DNA of 64,000 nt from Kroppenstedtia sanguinis. Lineage in GTDB: Bacteria; Bacillota; Bacilli; Thermoactinomycetales; DSM-45169. Position numbers and translations under genes: made by a program. The stretch is from NCBI RefSeq assembly GCF_050433445.1, contig NZ_JBNPXF010000013.1, positions 23,546 to 87,545 of the forward strand, read 5' to 3'. Below, piece after piece: positions 24,320-33,814 of this stretch; positions within the stretch are counted from its first letter, which is position 1, and each line of letters begins with the position of its first letter. Under the pieces are notes generated by a model. That model worked only from the letters and a program-made list of their open reading frames with translations, did no database searches and was not told the origin of the DNA.

Positions 24320-25821
24320 AACTCTTCACCCCCATTCCCTTCCCTGAGAATCCAGCGCGACAGCTCCCGACGCAAAAGCTTGTTGGAGGCGTTTTTGGGC
24401 AGATGACTCACAAAATGAATCTGGACAGGTACTTTATACCCGGCGAGCCGCTCCCGGCAATGTTGAACCAGCTCCTCCTCTCCAGCAACGGTCCCCGACT
24501 TCAATCGGACAAAACCGACGGGCACTTGTCCCCATACCTGGTGCGGTATACCAATCACCCCTGCATCCTCCACCGCCGGATGTGCAGTCAGCACCGCTTC
24601 CACTTCCGCGGGGTAGATATTTTCACCGCCGGAGATGATCAAATCGCTGCGCCGGTCCAATACATAAAGAAAGCCCTCTTCATCCAAGTATCCCAGATCA
24701 CCGGTATAGAGCCATCCTTCCCGGATCGTATCTCGCGTCGCATCCCCCCGCTTCCAGTAACCCCTGGTGACATTGGGACCCCGAACTGCAATCTCCCCCG
24801 CCTCTCCCGGTGGAAGATCCAACCCCTGCTTCACGATCCGAAGCTCAGAGGGAAAAAGCGGTTTCCCCGCCGATCCCAACTTCCGCAGACTATCCTCCGG
24901 AGCCAGCGTGACGATCTGAGAAGCCGTCTCTGTCATCCCGTAGGTTTGGAAGACCGGCACACCTTTGTCTTTACACTGTTCCAGCAAAGGTTTCGGTGCC
25001 GGGCCACCCCCCAACAACATACACCGAAAATGATTCGGATAAATTCCCTCTCCCAGCTCCTCCAACATCCGAGTCAGCATCGTCCCGACCACAGAGACGA
25101 TCGTAACCCCCTCTTCCCGGATGCTCCGGTTGGCCTCGGCTGGATCAAAGGCGGAATGGATGACGGCTGTCATGCCGTAGATGAGGCTTCGCATCAGGAT
25201 GGACAAACCGCTCATATGAAACAGAGGAACGGCGGCCAGCCACCGATCCTCAGCATCCAGCCCCAGATTGAGAACCGAGCCGGTGGCACTCCACCAATGA
25301 TTTCCCCAAGTCAGCATCACCCCCTTGGGCAGTCCCGTCGTCCCGGAAGTGTACATGATCGTATGTAAATCATTTAGCGAAAGACGGGAGGGAAGTTCCA
25401 TCTCCGCCTCCGGAAGGCGGGTAAGTTCATTCCAGGTGAGCGGCCCCAAGGAACCTTCTACTGCCGTCACTTGGGACTCATGATCGGCATCTACTACCCA
25501 CATCCGCACTCCGGCATCTTCCACCTGCCAAGCGACTTCCTTTGGGGACAGACGAGTGTTGAGCGGCACCACCACCGCTCCGAGACGGGTGACAGCGTGG
25601 ATGAGCGTCACCATATGGAGACCGTTTCCCATCCATAAAGCTACCCGATCCCCCGATTTCAATCCCCATCCGGCCAACCGCCGTGCCATCCTTCCCACTT
25701 CCTCTTCCAAACGGCGGAAAGTCCATTCCTCCCCGTCACAGATCAGGGCGATCCGCTCCGGTGTCAAGGATGCTCTCTGGGCCAACCAATGAGGCATTTC
25801 CAACCCGTTACTCTGCAACAT
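24316..25821 (-). CDS. menE: o-Succinylbenzoate-CoA ligase
   Basis: 501 residues of the ANL (acyl-CoA synthetase) superfamily. HTIMYTSGTTGLPKGVMLTWGNH is the P-loop region, FQTYGMTETAS the A5 motif, LYTGDLGYLDEEGFLYVLDRRSDLIISGGENIYP the A7-A8 hinge, and LPKNASNKLLRREL holds the catalytic Lys. It forms OSB-CoA. The start chosen is ATG 25821, nine bases after AGAAAGG; TTG 25830 is an alternative. The stop overlaps the menC start by 4 bp. Confidence 0.94.
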   Translation of the reverse strand: MLQSNGLEMPHWLAQRASLTPERIALICDGEEWTFRRLEEEVGRMARRLAGWGLKSGDRVALWMGNGLHMVTLIHAVTRLGAVVVPLNTRLSPKEVAWQVEDAGVRMWVVDADHESQVTAVEGSLGPLTWNELTRLPEAEMELPSRLSLNDLHTIMYTSGTTGLPKGVMLTWGNHWWSATGSVLNLGLDAEDRWLAAVPLFHMSGLSILMRSLIYGMTAVIHSAFDPAEANRSIREEGVTIVSVVGTMLTRMLEELGEGIYPNHFRCMLLGGGPAPKPLLEQCKDKGVPVFQTYGMTETASQIVTLAPEDSLRKLGSAGKPLFPSELRIVKQGLDLPPGEAGEIAVRGPNVTRGYWKRGDATRDTIREGWLYTGDLGYLDEEGFLYVLDRRSDLIISGGENIYPAEVEAVLTAHPAVEDAGVIGIPHQVWGQVPVGFVRLKSGTVAGEEELVQHCRERLAGYKVPVQIHFVSHLPKNASNKLLRRELSRWILREGNGGEEL

Positions 25822-26021
25822 GGAATACAACCTTTCTGGTCATCGTGATGTCTGGTCCCCTTCCCGGAAGCGACAGGGTCCCTGAAAAGGACACTTGTCC
25901 CGAATTGGAAAAGGGATCCACTCTTCTCGATTCATCGGAGTATGTATTCACAGCCCTCCCCTCTTTCATCCTAATCCAAAGACGGACTTCGGAACAAGCT
26001 TGCGGAAACCCATGACAACAA

Positions 26022-26046
26022 ACCCGGCTCTGTGATAGAGCCGGGT
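26022..26046 (-). terminator. Terminator of menFDHB
   Basis: ACCCGGCTCT (26022-26031) and AGAGCCGGGT (26037-26046), a 10-bp perfect stem between menB and menE. Only TTTG follows on the minus strand, so it may be leaky. It separates menFDHB from menEC. Confidence 0.7.
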
Positions 26047-26058
26047 AGATCTAGCGGT

Positions 26059-26895
26059 TTACGGGAAGCGAGGAAATTTGTCAAAGTCCGGTTTCCGTTT
26101 TTCTTTGAAGGCGTCGCGTCCTTCTTTGGCTTCGTCGGTCGTGTAATAGAGCAGAGTGGCATCGCCCCCAAGCTGTTGCAGGCCGGCCAGCCCGTCGGTG
26201 TCAGCGTTAAAGGAAGCCTTCAGAAAACGGAGAGCGGTAGGGGATTTCTCCAGGATCTCCTCACACCACTGAATCGTCTCTTCCTCCAGCTTCTCCAGCG
26301 GAACGACGGTGTTGACCAAACCCATATCCAGAGCTTCCTGGGCATTGTACTGACGGCATAGAAACCAAATCTCCCGGGCTTTCTTATGACCTACGAGACG
26401 GGCTAGGTAACCGGCACCATAACCAGCGTCAAAGCTGCCTACCTTGGGGCCTGTCTGACCAAAAATCGCATTGTCTGCAGCGATGGTTAGATCGCAAACC
26501 ACGTGCAACACGTGACCGCCGCCGATGGCATAGCCGGAGACCATGGCGATCACCGGTTTGGGGATGGTGCGGATCAACCGTTGCAGATCGAGGACATTCA
26601 ACCGGGGGATCTCATCCTCTCCCACATAACCGCCATGCCCCCGTACTCGCTGGTCCCCGCCGGAACAGAAGGCCTTGTCCCCTTCTCCCGACAGAATAAC
26701 CACTCCCACCTCGGAATCATCTCGAGCCCTGGCAAAGGCGTCGATCATCTCGGTCACCGTCTGGGGACGAAATGCATTGCGCACTTCGGGACGATTAATC
26801 GTCACCTTGGCAATATGATTGTACTTTTCATATTTGATATCTTCATACTCCCGTACCGATTTCCATTGGACGCTCACACTCTCATCCTCCCTCAA
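26059..26895 (-). CDS. menB: 1,4-Dihydroxy-2-naphthoyl-CoA synthase
   Basis: 278 residues of the crotonase superfamily. INRPEVRNAFRPQTV, SGEGDKAFCSGGDQRVRG and VIAMVSGYAIGGGHVLHVVCDLTIAADNAIFGQTGP form the oxyanion hole and bicarbonate or acidic site region. VGSFDAGYGAGYLARLVGHKKAREIWFL is characteristic of MenB rather than general enoyl-CoA hydratases. It performs the Claisen-type ring closure of OSB-CoA. It begins next to the menH stop (26892). Confidence 0.96.
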   Translation of the reverse strand: MREDESVSVQWKSVREYEDIKYEKYNHIAKVTINRPEVRNAFRPQTVTEMIDAFARARDDSEVGVVILSGEGDKAFCSGGDQRVRGHGGYVGEDEIPRLNVLDLQRLIRTIPKPVIAMVSGYAIGGGHVLHVVCDLTIAADNAIFGQTGPKVGSFDAGYGAGYLARLVGHKKAREIWFLCRQYNAQEALDMGLVNTVVPLEKLEEETIQWCEEILEKSPTALRFLKASFNADTDGLAGLQQLGGDATLLYYTTDEAKEGRDAFKEKRKPDFDKFPRFP

Positions 26896-27719
26896 CTGTT
26901 AGGGAATTTTCCATGACGCAAAAGAAATTCCATCACTATTGTATCAAAAATCCGGGGCGCTTCCACATGAACGGCATGTCCCACCGCGGATACGCTCCGC
27001 CATTGGCACCGGGAAAACTGACTCTTCATCTCTTCTGCGATCCGGCAAAATTTTGCATCCAACTCCCCGGTAATCAACAACACAGGGCACGGAATTTCCC
27101 CGAGGTGTCCCCACCAGGAAGGCTGTGCTCCAGTTCCCATCCCACGAAGACTGTTGGCTAGTCCGTGCGCTCGTTGGGCCAGCCGCTCTTTTTGGATCCC
27201 CCGTCGTACCTTCTCCGGTAGATTCGCTTGGGTTGCAAACAAGGGAATCCTTTCCCAATACCGGACAAAAACTTCCAGTCCTTCTCTTTCCACCCAAGCC
27301 GCCAAGGCTTCATCTCGCTCTTGGCGAGCCCGCCGCTCCGCATCTGTCTTCAGACCGGGAGAGCTACTCTCCAATAAGAGTGTCTTCACCCGAGCGGGAG
27401 CGCTGGCGGCGAGGGAGAGTGCGAGGCGTCCCCCCATGGAATACCCGAGGACATGAGCACGGGAAATCTGCAACTGGTCCAGGATTCCTGTCAGATCCGC
27501 CACAGCCTGATCCATCCCGTAACGAGCGGGATCCAGAGGTGCCTCACTCTCCCCATGGCCGATCAGATCCAGCCGCACCACCTGGAAGTGTTGCGTCCAG
27601 GAGTCGAGGTACGGCTCCCAGGTGATCCGTGAACCGGTAAAACCATGTAACAGGAGGAGTGTCGGCCCTTCCCCCTCCACCTCTACCTGAAAATGGACAC
27701 CGTTCACATATAAATCCAT
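26892..27719 (-). CDS. menH: SHCHC synthase, alpha/beta hydrolase
   Basis: 275 residues. LLLLHGFTGSRITWEPYL is the oxyanion-hole strand. HVLGYSMGGRLALSLA is the nucleophile elbow (G-Y-S-M-G-G), with catalytic Asp in ITGELDAKF and His in SAVGHAVHVEAP. MenH eliminates pyruvate from SEPHCHC. The ATG at 27719 overlaps the menD stop (ATGA); an open frame continues upstream, but that part is menD in another frame. Confidence 0.92.
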   Translation of the reverse strand: MDLYVNGVHFQVEVEGEGPTLLLLHGFTGSRITWEPYLDSWTQHFQVVRLDLIGHGESEAPLDPARYGMDQAVADLTGILDQLQISRAHVLGYSMGGRLALSLAASAPARVKTLLLESSSPGLKTDAERRARQERDEALAAWVEREGLEVFVRYWERIPLFATQANLPEKVRRGIQKERLAQRAHGLANSLRGMGTGAQPSWWGHLGEIPCPVLLITGELDAKFCRIAEEMKSQFSRCQWRSVSAVGHAVHVEAPRIFDTIVMEFLLRHGKFPNS

Positions 27720-29488
27720 CAGCCCTCCACCTCTTCCAACCGCTTTCGCACCCTTTCCCCGATCTGTTTCCAGATCTCCTGATGCAGGTCGGCATTTTCC
27801 TGGCGATCCGTCCCCACCTCGATCACATGGAGTCCCGTCCCTTCCAGACTGGCGACATAAGCCTTCCGAAAAGCTTCCCAGGAATCGGGACGTTCCCAAT
27901 GACCCCCGTACATATGAACCGCATGTTCAAAATCCAGCCCGAGAGGCGTGCCGAACAGGGTTTCAAAGGTGTCAGGATCCGTCTGGGAAGCCTGAGGGAG
28001 AAGAGAGAAGATGCCGCCCCCGTCATTATTGATCACCACGATGGTGGCATGCAAAGCGTGCAACTTGGCGGCGAGGAGGCCGTTGAGATCGTGAAAAAAA
28101 GAAAGATCCCCCAGCACCAGCGTCACATGGGATCTCGCCGCTGCGACACCCAAGGCAGTGGAGACCACCCCATCGATCCCGCTTATGCCTCGGTTGGCTA
28201 TCGAGTGCAAGCACCGGTCACTGTTCAATAAAAATGAGTCCAAATCCCGAACGGGCATGCTATTTCCTGCAAAGAGAATCCCCTCCTCCGGCAACAACTT
28301 CGCCAGCTCCAAAAACACCCGTCCCTCAAAAGGAGCCTCCATCTGGCCCGCCTTCGCCAACTGGGCTGTCGTCTCCCGATTCAACTCCTGCCAGAGTTGC
28401 GCCCAGGCAGATTCCTTCCGCGGTGGGATTCGATGAGCCACTCCTGTACAGAAGCGAATCGGATCGGTGTAGATCATTTCCGCGGACAATAAGGAGGGGT
28501 CCCGCCACCCTCCATCCGGATCGATCACGATCTGTCGGGCGGAGGGATGCTCTTTTAAGTATAAGAGGACTGCTTTGGAAACGGGCATCGCCCCGAAGCG
28601 GATTACCACCTCGGGTGCCAGTTTTTCCACCGCTTCTTTCTCCCGTAGAAATGCGTCATACCCCTCTAAAATCCATTCCTTGGGATGGGTTCCGTTTCGG
28701 AGCCGGGAGAGAGGATCGGCGAGAACAGGGAAGCGGAGAGATTCCGCCAATCGATGCACAGCGGGTCCCAGCTCCCCTGCCTCCTGAGGGCCGACCACGA
28801 TCAGGCCCCGCTCCCACTGGGACAGTGATTGGGCCCACTGGTCCAATTCTTTGCCGGATAATTCCCGTTCTCCCGCAGTCACCCTCACATAGGGAGTGGT
28901 TCCCTCCTCTCGCCTTCCTCCCTGCCAGAAGGTGGGGGAAGCGAGATCCGGCATCAGAGGTTCCCGATAAGGGAGATTAAGATGGATCGGTCCCTTTGGC
29001 CCCGTCTGGGCTGTTGCCACTGCCCGGGCCGCCGTGGTCCGCACATACCGTAACATCAGTTCAGAGCGATCCGGCAGCGCCATATCCATAAACCATTTGA
29101 CATGGGTTCCATACATTCCGATCTGGTCCATCGATTGCGGTGCGCCTACATCCCGCAGTTCGTGGGGACGATCCGCAGTCAAAACCACTAGCGGGACCCG
29201 GGCTAGCTTCGCTTCCGCCACCGCTGGGAAATAATTGGCCGTTGCAGTTCCTGAGGTACACAACAACGCCGCTGGCTCTCCCAAAGCTTTGCCCAATCCC
29301 AAGGCAAAAAAGCCGGCGGAGCGTTCATCCACCAGCAACCACTCCTTCAAACCGGGATGAGCAACCATGGCCAGTGCCAAGGGCGTGGATCGGGAGCCCG
29401 GACTGATCACCGCGTGTCGGAGACCGCTCAGAACCAGCTCGTCCACAAAGGCACCCACAGTTGCCGTCAGGTCTTCCCTGTGACTCAC
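27719..29488 (-). CDS. menD: SEPHCHC synthase (2-succinyl-5-enolpyruvyl-6-hydroxy-3-cyclohexene-1-carboxylate synthase)
   Basis: 589 residues, thiamine-diphosphate dependent. The N-terminal block LSGLRHAVISPGSRSTPLALA is MenD-specific. AGFFALGLGKALGEPAALLCTSGTATANYFPAVAEA is the PYR domain. The C-terminal PP domain has LGDLSFFHDLNGLLA then VVINNDGGGIFSLLPQ, the ThDP/Mg motif GD...NN. It adds succinic semialdehyde from 2-oxoglutarate to isochorismate. The GTG start overlaps the menF stop (GTGA). Confidence 0.96.
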   Translation of the reverse strand: MSHREDLTATVGAFVDELVLSGLRHAVISPGSRSTPLALAMVAHPGLKEWLLVDERSAGFFALGLGKALGEPAALLCTSGTATANYFPAVAEAKLARVPLVVLTADRPHELRDVGAPQSMDQIGMYGTHVKWFMDMALPDRSELMLRYVRTTAARAVATAQTGPKGPIHLNLPYREPLMPDLASPTFWQGGRREEGTTPYVRVTAGERELSGKELDQWAQSLSQWERGLIVVGPQEAGELGPAVHRLAESLRFPVLADPLSRLRNGTHPKEWILEGYDAFLREKEAVEKLAPEVVIRFGAMPVSKAVLLYLKEHPSARQIVIDPDGGWRDPSLLSAEMIYTDPIRFCTGVAHRIPPRKESAWAQLWQELNRETTAQLAKAGQMEAPFEGRVFLELAKLLPEEGILFAGNSMPVRDLDSFLLNSDRCLHSIANRGISGIDGVVSTALGVAAARSHVTLVLGDLSFFHDLNGLLAAKLHALHATIVVINNDGGGIFSLLPQASQTDPDTFETLFGTPLGLDFEHAVHMYGGHWERPDSWEAFRKAYVASLEGTGLHVIEVGTDRQENADLHQEIWKQIGERVRKRLEEVEG

Positions 29489-30885
29489 CGGCTATCGCCT
29501 CCCAATGCCGACAGCATCGGCTTGAACTTCAGATTCGTCTCTTCGTATTCGCTATCGGGTTCGGAATCGCCCACGATCCCGCAACCGGCAAAGAGAGAAG
29601 CTTCCCGCCCCCGGAGCAGGCCAGAGCGAATGGCACAGGCAAACTCCCCGTTCCCCCGATCATCTAGCCAACCCACTGGAGCCGAATACCAACCCCGGTC
29701 CATCCCTTCGATTTCCCGGATCCGGGCGACCGCCTCCTTCTGAGGGTATCCGCCTAGAGCTGGAGTCGGGTGCAGCCGTGCCACCATCGACAACAACGTG
29801 GTCTCCGGCAACGGAGTTCCTTCCACTGGGGTAAACAGATGCTGTACATCCTGTGCCTGGTACAAAGTAGGTGAGTCAGGCACTCGCACTTGGAAGCATC
29901 CCTCTTGAAAAGCCTCGCGGATCATATGGACCACCACCGCATGCTCGCCCCCATTCTTGGGATCAGCGAGCAATTCTTCTCCCAATTTCCGGTCTTCCTC
30001 AGGATCTTTCCCCCGCCGGATGGTCCCCGCCAGACAAGTGGAATAGAATCGCTCCCCTTCACTTTTTACGAGGCGCTCCGGGGAAGCACTCAGCAAGCAG
30101 GCATCGCCACGTTCCACTGCAAACAGGAAGCCATGGGCTTGTCTCGCCAGCAGCCGGTATAAGCCTGCTTCCGGAGAGAAGGAGGTCTCCGACTCCAGCT
30201 GAAGTGGCCGAGCCAGTACCACTTTTTCAAGAGCCCCTTCCCGGATCTCCCGCGCCGCTGTGGCTACTGTCTTTTTCCAGCGATCCGGTTCCACCTCCAA
30301 CACATCGAATGAAGTTTGAGCCGGGGGTGAGAATTGAAAATCTGCGGCCGTCTCCAGCAGGGCCCTCTCCTCTTCCGTCAGTATCTTTCCCCTCTGTTCT
30401 ACATCCTCCCCCGGACGAAGTAGAACATTGACGGTCAGCCAACATTTTCCTCCGGTCACGGTCAACAGAAATTGGGGCAGGATGAAAGAAGCGTCGAAAA
30501 ACCCTTCCCAGAGCGGGGTTTTTTCTGCAAGTGGATCAAAGGAAAAGCCGCCCAGAAGGAGCGGCCCCGTACCCGTCGGTGTCTCTGCCGGAACCCGGAT
30601 CGCACCTTTCAGCAGGTGATCCCACTCCTGCTCCGTTTTTAGATAAGAGCCTTCCCTGGCGTAGGTCTCCAATTTCCAAGCGACTCCCACACCGACCAGG
30701 GTAAGCCCTCGGTCCGGATCAGACCAAAAGTTGCGCGTTCCCCGGAATCTCGTTGCAGACGCAAAAAAAGAGAGGGGCTCCAGGTTGTCCACCCACCGGG
30801 TCTGGCTGACCAGCACCGGCCTTTGTTCCCTCCGGGCTCGGGCCGCCCCTTCCTTCAACCCGGCAATGTTGTGTAATTCCCTCAT
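29485..30885 (-). CDS. menF: Isochorismate synthase
   Basis: 466 residues of the chorismate-utilising family. EGALEKVVLARPLQLE, FLFAVERGDACLLSASPERLV, STCLAGTIRRGKDPEED, VQHLFTPVEGTPLPETTLLSMVARLHPTPALGGYP and APVGWLDDRGNGEFACAIRSGLL give the complete Mg- and chorismate-binding set. It makes isochorismate, the first step of menaquinone synthesis. ATG 30885 is preferred. GTG 30894 is also close to the GGGGGGAAGGA site. It is the first gene of menFDHB and divergent from menA. Confidence 0.94.
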   Translation of the reverse strand: MRELHNIAGLKEGAARARREQRPVLVSQTRWVDNLEPLSFFASATRFRGTRNFWSDPDRGLTLVGVGVAWKLETYAREGSYLKTEQEWDHLLKGAIRVPAETPTGTGPLLLGGFSFDPLAEKTPLWEGFFDASFILPQFLLTVTGGKCWLTVNVLLRPGEDVEQRGKILTEEERALLETAADFQFSPPAQTSFDVLEVEPDRWKKTVATAAREIREGALEKVVLARPLQLESETSFSPEAGLYRLLARQAHGFLFAVERGDACLLSASPERLVKSEGERFYSTCLAGTIRRGKDPEEDRKLGEELLADPKNGGEHAVVVHMIREAFQEGCFQVRVPDSPTLYQAQDVQHLFTPVEGTPLPETTLLSMVARLHPTPALGGYPQKEAVARIREIEGMDRGWYSAPVGWLDDRGNGEFACAIRSGLLRGREASLFAGCGIVGDSEPDSEYEETNLKFKPMLSALGGDSR

Positions 30886-31128
30886 GGTCGTCACGGTCCT
30901 TCCCCCCATCCGCCCGTCGGGACCACTCTCCCGACGGCGTTTCGGCGAATCCAGTAGGATTCGCTCCGATCTATGCCCACTTGTAGCACACACTCGTTGA
31001 TGAAACCTAATCCAGTATACCCAAAATCCCCGTTCTTTTCTACTGATCCCCCAGTCTTTCCCGTCTATACTGGAGTCTGAGAGTGTTCCGAAGTATAATG
31101 GACATCGGAAGGAAGGAGCGAAACACTA

Positions 31129-32058
31129 ATGAACGAACACCCCTCCGCAACTGGACCGGTTACCGCAAAAGGATGGCAGATCTGGTGGCAATTGTTGCGC
31201 CCCCACACCCTGACCGCTTCCTTTGTACCTGTCCTGATCGGGACCGCGCTGGCGATGTCGCTGACTCGGATCGACATTCCGTTATTTCTGGCTATGTTGA
31301 TCGCCTCCATCCTGATCCAGGCAGCGACCAATATGTTCAACGAATACTACGACTACAAGCGAGGATTGGATCATGAGGGCTCCGTGGGCATTGGTGGTGC
31401 CATCGTGCGCCATGGCGTCTCTCCAAATACAGTGATGGGGATCGCCCTCACCTTCTGTGGAGTCTCCGTCCTGCTCGGGATCTATATCTGCATGGAAAGT
31501 AGCTGGTGGCTGGCGGCGATCGGCTCCGTCTGCATCGCGACAGGTTATCTCTACACCGGGGGACCTCTCCCCATCGCTTACACTCCCCTAGGTGAATTGG
31601 TTTCAGGATTATTTATGGGGATGGGAATTATTCTAATCGCATTTTTCATCCAGGTCGGCACTCTTACCCTGAATAGCCTGCTCGTCTCCATCCCGATCGC
31701 CATTCTCGTCGGGGCCATCATGATGGCCAACAACATCCGTGACCGGGAAGGAGACGAGAAAAACGGCCGCAAAACCTTGGCCATTCTCTTGGGACACCAA
31801 GGAGCCGTCCGCTTCCTCACTGGGATGTTTATCGTCTCTTACCTGTGGGTTCTCCTGCTCGTTCTGATCGGGGAGGCAACCCCCTGGATTCTGTTGGTAG
31901 GTCTGAGCCTCCCCAAATCCATCCAGGCCATCCGTGGATTCCAGGGTAAAACTACCAATACGGAAATGGCCCCGAGCATGAAATTCACCGCTCAGGTGAA
32001 CACTCTATTTGGCTTGTTGCTAGCGATGGGGCTCTTTTTAAGTCAATGGATTGGATAA
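31129..32058 (+). CDS. menA: 1,4-Dihydroxy-2-naphthoate polyprenyltransferase
   Basis: 309 residues, UbiA superfamily, with about nine transmembrane helices. The first Asp-rich motif is NMFNEYYDYKRGLD (N-x-x-x-D-x-x-x-D) and the second is NNIRDREGDEKNGRKTLA. WWQLLRPHTLTASFVPVLIGTA is the MenA-type N-terminus. It attaches the polyprenyl tail in the membrane. ATG 31129 follows GGAAGGAGCG. It is transcribed away from menF across a 243-bp region that contains TATAAT at 31094-31099. Confidence 0.95.
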   Translation: MNEHPSATGPVTAKGWQIWWQLLRPHTLTASFVPVLIGTALAMSLTRIDIPLFLAMLIASILIQAATNMFNEYYDYKRGLDHEGSVGIGGAIVRHGVSPNTVMGIALTFCGVSVLLGIYICMESSWWLAAIGSVCIATGYLYTGGPLPIAYTPLGELVSGLFMGMGIILIAFFIQVGTLTLNSLLVSIPIAILVGAIMMANNIRDREGDEKNGRKTLAILLGHQGAVRFLTGMFIVSYLWVLLLVLIGEATPWILLVGLSLPKSIQAIRGFQGKTTNTEMAPSMKFTAQVNTLFGLLLAMGLFLSQWIG

Positions 32059-32079
32059 GTGATCCAAAACCAACAGAGA

Positions 32080-32109
32080 AAAACCGGCGGGATACATCCG
32101 CCGGTTTTT
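32080..32109. terminator. Bidirectional terminator between menA and trxB
   Basis: AAAACCGGCGG (32080-32090) and CCGCCGGTTTT (32098-32108). A and T runs on both flanks make it usable by both convergent genes. Confidence 0.9.
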
Positions 32110-32116
32110 CCTGTTC

Positions 32117-33067
32117 TCAAAGGGTCTTGGACCAGTCCACCGTAGCCGCTCCCTCCAAGAATTTCTCACAGTCCAAGGCCGCCATACAACCGGTGCCCGC
32201 CGCCGTAATCGCTTGACGGTATTCCCGATCCTGAACATCCCCGCAGGCGAAGACCCCCTCGATGTTGGTTCGGGTAGTGCCTGGAATGACTTGAATGTAG
32301 CCTTGTTCGTCGGTATTTAGCTGGCCACGGAGAAAACCAGTATTGGGACGATGACCGATGGCGACAAAGATGCCATCGACTTCTATGATCTCCTCGGCAC
32401 CGGTCTCTTTGTTTTGAACCTTCAACCCTTGGATTCCGCCCCCTTCTTTGGTCACCACTTCCAGGGGAACCCGATTGAGGGCCCATTTGATCTTTTCATT
32501 GGCCTGGGCTCGGTCTCGCATAATCTTGGAAGCCCTGAGTTCATCCCGTCGGTGAACCACTGTCACCTCAGAGGCGAACTTGGTCAGGAAATTGGCCTCC
32601 TCCATAGCGGAGTCCCCGCCACCGACCACAATCACCTTTTTGCCCCGGAAGAAGAAACCGTCACAAGTGGCACAAGCACTCACCCCTTGGCCCATGTTAT
32701 CCTTCTCTCCGGGAATCCCCAGCAACTTGGCGGTGGCGCCAGTGGAAAGTACCAAAGCTTCACTGGTCAACTCCCCTTGGCCCTCTACGGTCAATTTGAA
32801 GGGGCGATGGGAAAGATCCACATCGGTCACCCAGCCCCGTTTGAATTGGGCACCGAACCGTTCCGCCTGTTTCCGCATGTTATCCATTAATTCCGGTCCG
32901 AGAATTCCTTCCGGAAATCCGGGGAAATTCTCCACATCCGTGGTCGTGGTGAGTTGTCCCCCCGGCTCCTGACCTTCAATCACCAGCGGATTCATATTGG
33001 CCCGTGCCAGGTAGATGGCAGCGGTCAAGCCCGCCGGACCCGTTCCGAGAATGATTACTTTGTGCAT
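32117..33067 (-). CDS. trxB: Thioredoxin reductase
   Basis: 316 residues. The FAD-binding motif is GTGPAG at residues 8-13. The redox pair is CATC (Cys132, Cys135). VIVVGGGDSAMEEA binds NADPH, and GVFACGDVQDREYRQAITAAGTGCMAALDCEKFL is the C-terminal FAD motif. It reduces thioredoxin with NADPH. ATG 33067 is preceded by GGAGG; the upstream extension is not conserved. It lies 73 bp after the ArsR-type gene on the same strand. Confidence 0.96.
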   Translation of the reverse strand: MHKVIILGTGPAGLTAAIYLARANMNPLVIEGQEPGGQLTTTTDVENFPGFPEGILGPELMDNMRKQAERFGAQFKRGWVTDVDLSHRPFKLTVEGQGELTSEALVLSTGATAKLLGIPGEKDNMGQGVSACATCDGFFFRGKKVIVVGGGDSAMEEANFLTKFASEVTVVHRRDELRASKIMRDRAQANEKIKWALNRVPLEVVTKEGGGIQGLKVQNKETGAEEIIEVDGIFVAIGHRPNTGFLRGQLNTDEQGYIQVIPGTTRTNIEGVFACGDVQDREYRQAITAAGTGCMAALDCEKFLEGAATVDWSKTL

Positions 33068-33140
33068 AGGTCCGAACCTCCAGACATTAATATCACAGAT
33101 CGACGAAACCACTTGTTCCACATGAGGCGGCATCTTCCTC

Positions 33141-33464
33141 TCAGGTACAAACCCCTTTCTTTCCTTCCTCTTTCAGACGTTCGATCTCATGGCTCTGATC
33201 GGGAAGAGAGCGGAGCAAAGAAGGGAAATACGGATAATCCTCTCCGTTCAGGGAGTAGTAAACCCACTGGCCCTGCCGCCGTTCCTTCACCAACCTGGCG
33301 TTCCGCAACTTTCGAACATGCTGGGAGACCGCCGGTTGGGTGATCTTCAAAACCTCCACCAGTTCCCCGACACACAAATCCTCTTCCCTCAGAAGAGCGA
33401 GGATCCGAAGGCGGGTTTTGTCCCCCAGGGCTTTATGGCAATCTGCCAACTGGTCAAAATCCAT
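33141..33464 (-). CDS. ArsR/SmtB-family regulator
   Basis: 107 residues with the winged helix ALGDKTRLRILALL, VGELVEVLKITQPAVSQHVRKLRNARLV and a GQWVYYSLN wing. It keeps one cysteine (Cys31, DLCVGEL) where ArsR/CadC have ELCVC, with other cysteines at 9 and 106. Metal, arsenite or thiol sensing is therefore possible but unproven. ATG 33464. An inverted repeat of the CzrA/ArsR operator type lies 21-40 bp upstream. It precedes trxB and may control it. Confidence 0.85.
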   Translation of the reverse strand: MDFDQLADCHKALGDKTRLRILALLREEDLCVGELVEVLKITQPAVSQHVRKLRNARLVKERRQGQWVYYSLNGEDYPYFPSLLRSLPDQSHEIERLKEEGKKGVCT

Positions 33465-33484
33465 GACCACCACCTCACCTATAT

Positions 33485-33504
33485 ATATAAGCATATTCTT
33501 ATAT
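33485..33504 (-). promoter_or_regulatory. ArsR-type operator
   Basis: ATATAAG-CATATT-CTTATAT, a perfect 7-bp inverted repeat similar to SmtB/CzrA-family sites. It is positioned over the likely promoter of the ArsR gene, suggesting autorepression. Confidence 0.6.
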
Positions 33505-33617
33505 GATTGTAAAGAGAGGGTGGATCTCGATCAGACAGATCCTCCCTGTACTTGTATTTTTTCATCCCCGGATTGGAAACGCAAAAGCTACCGGTTCCCT
33601 GCATCCCATCTTGAAAC

Positions 33618-33807
33618 TCAGGGCTGTTGAACAACCCTAAAGTAGATGATGGGAACGAAACATCCTTTCGCTCTTTCAATGCCCCCATCGTAAAATATAG
33701 CTTAAGGGGACGGTGAAGGGCCTTTGCGCTCTTTGCAAGAAATCGGAGCCGTCCCACCACCATCCCACCTTATTTCTTACCTAAAATAGGGTGAATCAAC
33801 ACGCCTG
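33618..33807 (+). repeat. MITE-like repeat family 1, copy D
   Basis: Left end CAGGGCTGTTGAACAACCC and right end AATCAACACGCCTG are imperfect inverted repeats. The core is GCCTTTGCGCTCTTTGCAAG followed by AATCGGAGCCGTCCC. It ends 8 bp from the 3' end of the GntR gene and is in inverted orientation to copy E on the other side of that gene. Confidence 0.8.
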
Positions 33808-33814
33808 CTTGAAA

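Noticed and set aside
28234..28980. Plus-strand open frames over menD and menF
   Set aside because: They are shadows of high-GC minus-strand genes, rich in Pro/Arg/Ser and without recognisable motifs.
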